A DNA stretch of 64,000 bases from Solibacteraceae bacterium (GTDB lineage Bacteria > Acidobacteriota > Terriglobia > Bryobacterales > Bryobacteraceae), in contig JAJPJX010000060.1 of the NCBI GenBank assembly GCA_021324015.1, forward strand, positions 62,001 to 126,000. Reading direction: 5' to 3'. A program made the translations under genes and the position numbers. Below are positions 40,381 to 47,740 of this stretch, piece by piece (position 1 is the stretch's first letter; the number at the start of each line of letters is the position of its first letter). The notes below the pieces were generated by a model. It worked only from the letters and a program-made list of their open reading frames with translations, was not told the origin of the DNA and ran no database searches.

Positions 40381-41697
40381 ATGGCAAGGTCGAACACAGC
40401 CCGCCAACTCAGCCTCTACCCGGAGGTTGTGGAGCCGGCCGTAGCAGTGAAGGCCGACACTACTTCAACCTTCACTGACAACGTTTCACTTCCGATTCAC
40501 CGCTGGTTTCGCTATTCCGCAGGCTTCTCAGCCGTGTGGGCGCACGCGCTCATTGAGCGTGAGAAGGCGAATGGTCGCAGGACCGTCCTCGACCCGTTCT
40601 CTGGATCGGGCACCACAGTCCTTGAGGCCGAACAATGCGGAATGGAGGCCATTGGAGTTGAGGCCCACCCGTTCGTGGCCCGCGTCGGACGGGTAAAGCT
40701 TCTGTGGAGGTCCGACGTTGAGGCGTTCAAGAGATTTGGTCATCGAATCCTCGACCATGCAATGCACCGAAAGCCTGAAGCGAGGGCAACGCCACCGCCA
40801 CCGCTCCTGGCCAAGTGTTTTCCGGCTGATGTTCTGGCCAAGCTCTATTCGCTCCGGACAGCATGGCAGGAGCAGAATGACGAATCTTCTGCCTCCGAGC
40901 TGTCTTGGCTTGCATTGATGTCGATTCTCCGTGAGTGTTCGCCGGTAGGCACGGCACAGTGGCAATACGTTCTGCCAAACAAATCGAAGGCGAAGGTGGT
41001 CGATCCCTACGAGGCATTTGGCAGCAAGGTGCTCATATTCGCTGGCGACATGCAAGCCCGGCAGTGGATGTCCCACGGCCCGCAGGCCCGCCTCATTCAG
41101 GAGGATGCTAGATTCTGCACTTCAGTACCGGATGGATGGGCCGACTTGGTTGTCACGTCACCGCCGTACGCCAACAATTATGACTACGCCGACGCCACGC
41201 GCTTGGAGATGACATTCCTTGGCGACATCAACGGTTGGGGTGACTTGCAGACATCTGTTCGCGATCATCTGGTTCGTTCCTGCACCCAACATGTGGGTCC
41301 CATCAGCCGGCAGACCGATGAGATCTTGCTGGACCCACTGCTGGAACCGATACGCGCGGAAATCAAAGACGTTTGCGCCAAACTTGCCGTGGAGCGGGAA
41401 TCCCACGGCGGCAAGAAGCAATACCATACGATGGTTGCCTGTTACTTTAGCGACTTGGCAAAAGTTTGGGTTGCGTTGCGCCGGGCTACGGCTGCGAACT
41501 GCCTAGTTTGTTTCGTCATAGGTGATTCCGCACCGTATGGGATTTATGTTCCTGTTGACCGGTGGCTCGGGGATTTGGCCGTGGCCGCGGGCTTCAGGTC
41601 ATACAATTTCGAGAAGACCAGAGACAGGAACATCAAGTGGAAGAACCGGAAGCATCGCGTGCCGTTGCACGAAGGAAGGTTGTGGGTCGAAGGATAA
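40381..41697 (+). CDS. DNA methyltransferase of the cargo cassette
   Basis: A 438-residue protein. The SAM-binding DPFSGSGTT (71-79) precedes the catalytic TSPPY (259-263), so the order is opposite to the phage ParB-fused enzymes and it is a different class. TSPPY suggests cytosine-N4 or adenine-N6 methylation. The N-terminus includes SLPIHRWFRYSAGFSA, seen in methyltransferases of restriction systems. It is followed 4 bases later by a nuclease-like gene and then by an EVE gene overlapping that, so it forms a plus-strand operon read against the phage operons. Confidence 0.82.
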   Translation: MARSNTARQLSLYPEVVEPAVAVKADTTSTFTDNVSLPIHRWFRYSAGFSAVWAHALIEREKANGRRTVLDPFSGSGTTVLEAEQCGMEAIGVEAHPFVARVGRVKLLWRSDVEAFKRFGHRILDHAMHRKPEARATPPPPLLAKCFPADVLAKLYSLRTAWQEQNDESSASELSWLALMSILRECSPVGTAQWQYVLPNKSKAKVVDPYEAFGSKVLIFAGDMQARQWMSHGPQARLIQEDARFCTSVPDGWADLVVTSPPYANNYDYADATRLEMTFLGDINGWGDLQTSVRDHLVRSCTQHVGPISRQTDEILLDPLLEPIRAEIKDVCAKLAVERESHGGKKQYHTMVACYFSDLAKVWVALRRATAANCLVCFVIGDSAPYGIYVPVDRWLGDLAVAAGFRSYNFEKTRDRNIKWKNRKHRVPLHEGRLWVEG

Positions 41698-41701
41698 CTT
41701 A

Positions 41702-42604
41702 ATGGCAGAATCTCCTGCACACCAATTCGGCCAGATGATTGGCGACGTTCTCGAAGCCGCGATTGAACCCATTTTGCAGAGCTTCGCAACCAAGTATGGC
41801 TTGTACTTGGACAAGAAGGGGCTGCGCCCAGCCCGACCTGGGAATAAGGTCAGTTGGACCGACGGGAAGGAGAACAAGCACGACCTGGATTTTGTTTTGG
41901 AGCGCGGCGGTACTGCGGCCAAGAAAGGAATCCCCGTAGCGTTCATCGAGACAGCCTGGAGACGCTACACCAAGCATTCCCGCAACAAGGCTCAGGAAAT
42001 CCAGGGCGCAATCATACCTCTCATCGAGAAGCACAAGAACCATTGTCCATTCATCGGCGTGGTGCTGGCAGGAGTTTTTACTGACGGCGCCCTGTCGCAA
42101 TTGCGCTCTCTCGGCTTCACCGTTGCATACTTCCCCTATACAACCATCATAAAAGCATTCTCGGTAGTTGGAATCGACGCAAGCTCTGACGAGCAGACGC
42201 CAGACGATGAGTTCGCCGAGAAGATGAGAAGATGGAACGCCCTCAAGCCAGCGGACAAAGCGAAGCTCTACAAAACGCTGATCGATCTCAACGAGGGCGA
42301 GATGAAGTTGTTTTTCGGCAACCTCGTTAAGATGGTAAATCGGCAGATCAAGAGCGTCAGGATTCTTCCTCTCCACGGCGCGCCGGTAGAATGGGCGAAC
42401 ATCGAAGATGCGATCAAGTTCATTGCCGACTATAGGGAGGAGTCCACAGACAAAGCTCTGCTTCGCTATGAAGTACAAATCGTGTACGTGAACGGCGACC
42501 GGATCTCCGGCGAATTTGGCGCCAAGCAGGACGCCATCGACTTCCTGAAGACTTACCAGACGGCCTGCAAGACAGATTCGGAGGCCGTCGGAGGAAAGTC
42601 GTGA
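41702..42604 (+). CDS. Putative restriction endonuclease, PD-(D/E)xK-like
   Basis: A 300-residue protein. The segment NKHDLDFVLERG with D61/D63 followed by GIPVAFIETAWRRYTKHSRN (E83) is arranged like the D...E-x-K core of restriction enzymes, with T/A replacing the usual lysine and K91 or K96 nearby as possible replacement. The start lies 4 bases after the methyltransferase stop and the stop overlaps the EVE gene, the layout of a restriction-modification operon. The catalytic assignment is by pattern and genomic neighbourhood, not a confident family match. Confidence 0.62.
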   Translation: MAESPAHQFGQMIGDVLEAAIEPILQSFATKYGLYLDKKGLRPARPGNKVSWTDGKENKHDLDFVLERGGTAAKKGIPVAFIETAWRRYTKHSRNKAQEIQGAIIPLIEKHKNHCPFIGVVLAGVFTDGALSQLRSLGFTVAYFPYTTIIKAFSVVGIDASSDEQTPDDEFAEKMRRWNALKPADKAKLYKTLIDLNEGEMKLFFGNLVKMVNRQIKSVRILPLHGAPVEWANIEDAIKFIADYREESTDKALLRYEVQIVYVNGDRISGEFGAKQDAIDFLKTYQTACKTDSEAVGGKS

Positions 42605-43014
42605 GTTCTGCCGTCAGTACTACCAACTGGTTCTTTGTGGCGCACCATGTTCTCCATCTGACCGAGGTCGAGGAAGGACGAGAAACATGGTGGTGCGTTG
42701 ACCGCAACACCGCTCCCGGCGATCGGGCCTTCATATACAGGCCGTTGAAGGGTGTCTGTTGGTATTTTGAAATTCTGGAACACATCAAGCCGGATGCGTT
42801 TTGTTCGTCGTTCGGGATGGGAACCGCCCGAGTTAAGATACTCAGGGTGTTTGACCCGCCAATCAGTGCCAAACAGATGAAGTCTTCATCAGTTGTCAAA
42901 GACGAGGGTTTCGTACGACGCAATTTTCAAGGAAAGGCATTCGTCGTTCATTCCAAGGAGACACCGAAGGCGATGTTGAGTCTGGCGCGGAAGAACGAGC
43001 GCGCCGCAAAATGA
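42601..43014 (+). CDS. EVE-domain (PUA/YTH-like) modified-base reader
   Basis: A 137-residue protein from GTG 42601, sharing its TGA overlap with the nuclease gene. TTNWFFVAHHVL, WWCVDRNTAPGDRAFIYRPL and GVCWYFEILE follow the strand and loop order of EVE domains, including the PGD turn. EVE domains bind modified cytosine or adenine in restriction and defence systems and are frequent companions of McrB-type proteins. Here it would read the mark made by the methyltransferase or by an invading phage. The exact base is unknown. Confidence 0.72.
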   Translation: MSSAVSTTNWFFVAHHVLHLTEVEEGRETWWCVDRNTAPGDRAFIYRPLKGVCWYFEILEHIKPDAFCSSFGMGTARVKILRVFDPPISAKQMKSSSVVKDEGFVRRNFQGKAFVVHSKETPKAMLSLARKNERAAK

Positions 43015-43021
43015 GGAGCCT

Positions 43022-43603
43022 CTACAGGGTGACCCTTCGTCGTGCCAGAGTGCGGTAGAGACGAACCATCTGCCTCAAGTCCTCTATCAATTCGAGTTCC
43101 GCAGGGAGTGAGACATCATAGGTCTTTCCGAATGCGTGCCCGGCCTCATAGTACGTCGCCGGAGCGCCAGGATAACTAACATCCAGCGTTATCGGACCGT
43201 CGCTGAAGGCGGTTCTGAATTGCGGCACCTTTGATCGAATCAATTCCGCATTCGGTCTCAGCATCTCGGGCGATTCACCTGCGATGCCCTGATTGAGAGA
43301 GAGAACGAGGCGCTTCATGGACCCCGCAAAAAGATACGCAACGTAATAGCCGCGCTGCGGGCTGCTCGCAACGGTGGGGTCCATGATGGCTATCCACGGC
43401 GTATCTGCCCATCGTCCCTGTCCCGACGAACCCTTGACCCTTAGTCCTAATGCGTCCTGCCCCAACACATCGATTATGAGGGCTGGGATCTCATTGCGGA
43501 TCGTGTTCGCCACTGGATGGCCCTTGATGCTCGTCCGTTTGGCCGATTCGTACGACACTAGCACTCGCCGGAATGCCGTTCTCAGGCCGGTCGAAGCGTC
43601 CAT
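43022..43603 (-). CDS. Free-standing McrB N-terminal-like (DUF3578) protein
   Basis: A 193-residue protein. ATG 43603 was chosen for the GGAGG six bases upstream. VKGSSGQGRWADTPWIAIMD and GYYVAYLFAGSMKRLVLSLN match the core of the McrB-type N-terminal domain that opens type IV restriction enzymes. Here no AAA+ GTPase follows, so the domain is alone. It converges tail-to-tail with the EVE gene (8 bases apart), so it is part of the cargo region but not the same transcript. DNA-modification reading or regulation are the likely roles. Confidence 0.75.
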   Translation of the reverse strand: MDASTGLRTAFRRVLVSYESAKRTSIKGHPVANTIRNEIPALIIDVLGQDALGLRVKGSSGQGRWADTPWIAIMDPTVASSPQRGYYVAYLFAGSMKRLVLSLNQGIAGESPEMLRPNAELIRSKVPQFRTAFSDGPITLDVSYPGAPATYYEAGHAFGKTYDVSLPAELELIEDLRQMVRLYRTLARRRVTL

Positions 43604-43688
43604 TTTCGCCTCCGTCGTCAATCCAGCTGCCAAGCAGAAAACTGCTCATACAGCGGAATCCGGAAGGTATCACATTGCGGACTGGCGT

Positions 43689-44063
43689 TCACCGCCTGTC
43701 AGCAGCCGTCTTCGCCTGGTGCTCCTCCGTCGTCAGCCACTGCATGTTGGCCGGCTGGTCCGCGCCGCCTTTGCTCAACGGCACGCGGTGGTCGATTTGG
43801 TAGCCGGGACACACGCCCGTAGTCCTGCCGGTCGCCGGGCACGGATTCGCTTGCCGGAATTCACGTATCGCGGCGGCACTCCGGGCGATGCGACCGTTCG
43901 CGGCTCGCTGGCACTCGGCGCACCGCGTCGAGCGGGGTCTCTCGGAACGCCTAGTGGGGCGTTCGGTGCGGCGTTCGGAACGCGGGCTGGACCGCCCGGT
44001 GCGCGCCCAGGAGATGCTGACGATTGCAGCAGCGAGTGAGAGGATTGCCAGGAGGCGACGCAT
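43689..44063 (-). CDS. Secreted HNH endonuclease
   Basis: A 124-residue protein with a hydrophobic signal-like N-terminus (MRRLLAILSLAAAIVSISWA) and an HNH core: CAECQ and CPATGRTTGVCPGYQIDH, then NMQWLTTEEHQAK. Cysteine pairs and the H-x(n)-N-x(n)-H residues are all in place. Nucleases with this layout, probably periplasmic, are common in proteobacterial phages and could degrade incoming DNA. Preceded by no clear ribosome site. Located between the McrB-N gene and the 44.1-kb gene. Confidence 0.72.
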   Translation of the reverse strand: MRRLLAILSLAAAIVSISWARTGRSSPRSERRTERPTRRSERPRSTRCAECQRAANGRIARSAAAIREFRQANPCPATGRTTGVCPGYQIDHRVPLSKGGADQPANMQWLTTEEHQAKTAADRR

Positions 44064-44143
44064 ACAACGAAGATCGGCTGGATGCGATCATTTCTTTACA
44101 AGGCACGATTGACATTTTTCCGAATTTGCCCGATTGTATTCGC

Positions 44144-44395
44144 ATGACTGATGCTGAGCGCCGGGATCGCGAGCAGCGATTCAGGCGAAGTTTCGAGCAA
44201 GAGTTTCCGGACTTCGCGCGTAAGTGCGCGTTGGACGTCGAGATGGTCATTCTCCACCAGGACGCATTCGCGGTCGATTACCAGGAAGACGAGTTCGCGA
44301 AGCTCGGCAAGGCCATCAAGTACGCCGGGCTCATGGGGAAGGTAGTGAACGTCATCGGCCGGAACGCGGAGACACTGCGGCCCATGCCAGCCTAA
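44144..44395 (+). CDS. Hypothetical small protein
   Basis: An 83-residue protein from ATG 44144: MTDAERRDREQRFRRSFEQE, helical and charged, then hydrophobic LGKAIKYAGLMGKVVNVIGR. Extension to 44024 would run back over the HNH start and is less likely. TTGACA lies about 30 bases upstream, but a good -10 at normal spacing was not found. No family recognised. Confidence 0.5.
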   Translation: MTDAERRDREQRFRRSFEQEFPDFARKCALDVEMVILHQDAFAVDYQEDEFAKLGKAIKYAGLMGKVVNVIGRNAETLRPMPA

Positions 44396-44540
44396 GGGAC
44401 CGGGCCAACCTGTCAATCAGTTCCCAGAAGATCAGTTTGCGCGGGTGTGCGTCGTTGTGTCCCTGCGCATTGAGATATGCGAGGAGAGCCTCCTGGTTCT
44501 CCTCGCTGTGGTCTTCGAACTCGATCATCGCCATCGTCAT
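44352..44540 (-). CDS. Possible small protein downstream of integrase
   Basis: A 62-residue frame from ATG 44540, MTMAMIEFEDHSEENQEALL, with an acidic helical N-terminus and basic C-terminus. It follows the integrase stop by 21 bases but overlaps the converging 44144-44395 gene by 44 bases. Composition is compatible with coding, but nothing further supports it. Confidence 0.35.
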   Translation of the reverse strand: MTMAMIEFEDHSEENQEALLAYLNAQGHNDAHPRKLIFWELIDRLARSLRLAWAAVSPRSGR

Positions 44541-44551
44541 GCTCGACGCCG

Positions 44552-44565
44552 TACTGCTATTTTAC
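44552..44565. repeat. Near-identical repeat, inner copy overlapping the integrase stop
   Basis: TACTGCTATTTTAC differs by one base from the copy at 40113-40126. The integrase stop TAA (44562-44564) lies within it. Attachment sites next to the 3' end of the integrase gene are typical of temperate phages. Confidence 0.4.
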
Positions 44566-45962
44566 GCCGCCGTCTCCTTGGCCTTGATCTCAACCACGTT
44601 GTTGTGGCGGTCCTTGCGCGCGGCGCGGGCGATCTTGGCGCGCTCGCGCTGGCGGCGCAGCAGGTCCGTTGCGGGCTGTGCGGCGGGCAGATCCGTCTTG
44701 GCCGCCGCCTTGTACCGCATGTCCTGGATGCGTCGCGTGAGGGTGCTGTGGCGCCTGATGGCGATCTGCGTATAGTCGAGCGTCGTGTCCACCTTCGAGT
44801 GGCCCGCGATCTTGCTGGCCTCGATTGCGGTGCCGCCCACTTCCTGCCGCCACGAGATGTTGGCGCGGCGCAGGGAGTGCATCCCAAAGCCAGGGAAGTC
44901 AAGGCCCGGATCATCCGGGTCATCGGCGTTCTGCTTGAGCGATGCCGCCGCCTCTTTGAGCGCCTTGCGCACGCCAGAGTCCCATCGGGGCTGCGTGAGG
45001 TCAATGTCCTGCGGGAAGACCCAATCGTTAGGCCCGCGCCGCTTCAGGCTGGCGATCCACGTCTTGTACCGCTCCGTCAACGCGCCCAGCGCAAGGTCGC
45101 GCCTGCTCTTGGCCGTCTTGGGTTCGTCGATGTCGCCGTGGAAGTTCCGCTGCTCGATGTGGATGATGCCCTTATCGAGATCCACGTGCTTGATCATCAG
45201 GCCGGTCGCCTCCGAGATCCGCGTGCCGGTGTCGAGGCAGGTTTCACAGATCAGGCGGTTGGGGTCTTCGATGAGCGCGAGCACCTGCGCCGTCTGCTCC
45301 GGGTCGAGGATGCGCTTCTCGCGGACCTCCCACTTCTTAGGCAACCGCACCCGGTGTATCGGGTTGGCGAACGTCTCGGGCAGGAAGTCCCACTGGATCG
45401 CCTTGGTGATGATCCCGCTCATGGCGTTGCGGAGGCCGCACATGCCGTGCCAGGAGGTGGAGTTGTTCTGGAGCCAGTCCAGCACGTCCTTGGATCGAAT
45501 ATCCTTGATCGCGACGCCGCCCCACTTGGGGAGCAACTTCGCCAAGCAATCGCGGTACTTGATGCGCGTCGGCAGAGCCAGGAGCGGTTTGCCCGCCGCG
45601 CTGCCCTCGACATACTCCTTGCGCCACACCTCGGCCAACGCGCCGAACGTGGCGTCGCCCGGCTCCGTCTTCTTGGGCGCGCGCACCGGCGTCGCGGGCA
45701 CCGGCGCGTCGTCGTCGTCGTCCGTGCTGCCAGCCGCAGGGTCGCCGCCCTCCTGAAGCTGCGCGAAGAAGGCGTCGCGCTTCTCGCGCGCCTCCTTGAT
45801 CCCCATCGGGTGATCCTTGTCCCGGCTCGGGCCAATGACATAGCTGCGCCGGATGCGCTCCACTTCGCTGCCTTCAACCACGTCCTCGTAGTATCGGAAG
45901 AACCACTGGTACACTCCGCGAATCTTGCGTTCGTGGACCTCTGGATGTTGTGCTTTGATCAT
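44562..45962 (-). CDS. int: Tyrosine site-specific recombinase (integrase)
   Basis: A 466-residue protein. ATG 45962 has AGGAG at the right distance; a TTG six codons earlier is less likely. The full catalytic set is visible: R248 in LDTGTRISE, K285 in KTAKSRRD, H362 and R365 in MHSLRRANIS, H388 in AGHSKVDTT and Y397 in DYTQI. An acidic insert of five Asp residues separates the arm-binding from the core-binding region. The enzyme should integrate and excise the phage; the neighbouring repeat at its stop is the best att candidate. Confidence 0.92.
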   Translation of the reverse strand: MIKAQHPEVHERKIRGVYQWFFRYYEDVVEGSEVERIRRSYVIGPSRDKDHPMGIKEAREKRDAFFAQLQEGGDPAAGSTDDDDDAPVPATPVRAPKKTEPGDATFGALAEVWRKEYVEGSAAGKPLLALPTRIKYRDCLAKLLPKWGGVAIKDIRSKDVLDWLQNNSTSWHGMCGLRNAMSGIITKAIQWDFLPETFANPIHRVRLPKKWEVREKRILDPEQTAQVLALIEDPNRLICETCLDTGTRISEATGLMIKHVDLDKGIIHIEQRNFHGDIDEPKTAKSRRDLALGALTERYKTWIASLKRRGPNDWVFPQDIDLTQPRWDSGVRKALKEAAASLKQNADDPDDPGLDFPGFGMHSLRRANISWRQEVGGTAIEASKIAGHSKVDTTLDYTQIAIRRHSTLTRRIQDMRYKAAAKTDLPAAQPATDLLRRQRERAKIARAARKDRHNNVVEIKAKETAA

Positions 45963-46042
45963 CGTTTCTCCTGTGCCCAACCAACAGCACCTCGACCCTT
46001 ACCTTCCTGGGGTCCATAGCGCAAGGCGTCTAACGACGCCGA

Positions 46043-47740
46043 TTACAGCGAGATGCCCAACGACTCCCGCTGGCAGATGTACAGGCGTTCATACGCCCTG
46101 GTGATGCCCACATAGAACTGGCGGATCACCGGGTCGCGATCCGCCCCGCCGTGGCTGTACTGCGCGTCGCCCGCCTGCGAGAGATCGGGGAACAGGAACA
46201 CCACGTCGGCCTGGCCCCCCTTGACCGAGTGGATCGTGCCGACAATCACCTGGGGCTTGTCGATCAGGGCGCGCGGCCCCCGCCTGGCGGCAACCTCGAT
46301 GGGGAACTTGGCGCGCTCGGCCATGTCCGTGGTGAGGCGCGTGCGCCACCAGTCGAGCAGGACGCGGTAATCGCCGTCGAGCGCCGTCATGAGGGAGTCG
46401 AGGGCCGGCGGTTCGAATATCTCCACGAGGCGATCCATTCCGGCCGCCTGCGCCGCATCCGCCGCCTTGAGCTTCGTCTTGGCTCCGTGACGCAGGATGC
46501 CCTTGGATTGGAGCGCCTCGGCCCACTGCGCCAGATCGCCGTTCGTCCACGGGCGGTCGTCGCTAAACGCCGGGTGCGCAACGAGCAACGAGAGCACTCG
46601 GCCGGCGCTCGACACCCGCTTGCCGACGCGGATCGGGTTCCAGAAGCCGTTCGAGCGACGGTATGGATTATGGAACGGGATGCCCTCCTTGCGGAGGATC
46701 GCGATAAGCGGCCGGAGGTGGTAGGAGCAGGCCGCCAGGAACATCACCTCCTTGCCGTCCGCGAGGTGCTTCTCTGCCTCGCGCAGAATCCGGCACTCGA
46801 TGTGCTTATAGGTGTCAGCCTTCCCGGTGAACTTGCACGTGTCGCCGTCCGCATCGCGCGGCAGGTACTCCTTGGCCTGGCGCCTCGTGACCATGTGGAT
46901 CAGGTCCTCGGCCATGCGATGCACGGCGCGCGGCACACGGTAGGACTGTTTGAGCACGATCTTGTGGTCGTCGGGGATGTCCGGATCGAGGAACGCCTCG
47001 GGCGTCGCGCCGGTGAACGAATAGATGGTCTGGTCGTCGTCGCCCGCCACGATGAAATAGCTGGCGTGCTCACCCCACTTTCGGACCAGCGACAACTGCA
47101 TGCGGTTGAGGTCCTGGGCTTCGTCGGCGAAGATCACGGCGGGATTGTTCGGAGCGATCGCCACGTCCCGCAGGCACTTCTCGATGAGGTCCGTGAAGTC
47201 GAGCACGCCATTGTCCTGCTTGTACTGCGCCCACATCTGCTCGAACGCCACGAGCGTCGGCGGCCACGCACGCCTGGGCATCATCATCCCCCGGTAGCGG
47301 CTCAACTGCTCCAGGAGTGCGTCGCCGCCCTTGGCGGCATCGTCCTCGTCGGCGGCCTCCTCGCCGTCCAGCCGTCCCTGGCGCTTCTGCTGCGTGATGG
47401 CCAGGGACGGGTGGTCCTTGTTCCAGTCCTCGACGTTCGCCTCCGCGATCTCCGGGCCGCCCAGCGCATGCCAGCAGTGGGAGTGGAGCGTGCCGACGCG
47501 ATCCGACGCGATGGGCAGATCGCGCCCGGCCAATTCCGCGGCGGCGGCGCGCGAGAAGGACGTGACCAGCACACCCTCCGGGCCGTACCGCTCGACGGCC
47601 CGGTGGATCTGCCGGGTGAGGTTGGTCGTCTTGCCCGTGCCAGGCGGCCCGAAGATCCTGTACTCGGACGTGACCTCGTGGTCCCGCCGGCCGATTTCCT
47701 CGAGCGTGCCCGTGGCGCGCGTCTCACTGGACGGTGACAT
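46043..47740 (-). CDS. UvrD/Rep-type superfamily 1 helicase
   Basis: A 565-residue protein with all SF1 motifs: I GPPGTGKTT (31-39), II DEAQD (206-210), III GDDDQTIYSFTGA, IV QSYRVPRAVHR, V GTIHSVKGGQADVV and VI YVGITRAYERLYI. Somewhat shorter than UvrD, so accessory 1B/2B subdomains are reduced. Likely unwinds DNA in replication or recombination next to the primase, whose stop overlaps its start by 17 bases. Confidence 0.9.
   Translation of the reverse strand: MSPSSETRATGTLEEIGRRDHEVTSEYRIFGPPGTGKTTNLTRQIHRAVERYGPEGVLVTSFSRAAAAELAGRDLPIASDRVGTLHSHCWHALGGPEIAEANVEDWNKDHPSLAITQQKRQGRLDGEEAADEDDAAKGGDALLEQLSRYRGMMMPRRAWPPTLVAFEQMWAQYKQDNGVLDFTDLIEKCLRDVAIAPNNPAVIFADEAQDLNRMQLSLVRKWGEHASYFIVAGDDDQTIYSFTGATPEAFLDPDIPDDHKIVLKQSYRVPRAVHRMAEDLIHMVTRRQAKEYLPRDADGDTCKFTGKADTYKHIECRILREAEKHLADGKEVMFLAACSYHLRPLIAILRKEGIPFHNPYRRSNGFWNPIRVGKRVSSAGRVLSLLVAHPAFSDDRPWTNGDLAQWAEALQSKGILRHGAKTKLKAADAAQAAGMDRLVEIFEPPALDSLMTALDGDYRVLLDWWRTRLTTDMAERAKFPIEVAARRGPRALIDKPQVIVGTIHSVKGGQADVVFLFPDLSQAGDAQYSHGGADRDPVIRQFYVGITRAYERLYICQRESLGISL

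Noticed and set aside
46009-46015. GGACCCC site upstream of the integrase as a regulatory site
   Set aside because: A TGGACCCCA word occurs here on the minus strand, but single GGACCCC words also occur by chance inside several genes, and it is not paired at 11 bases.
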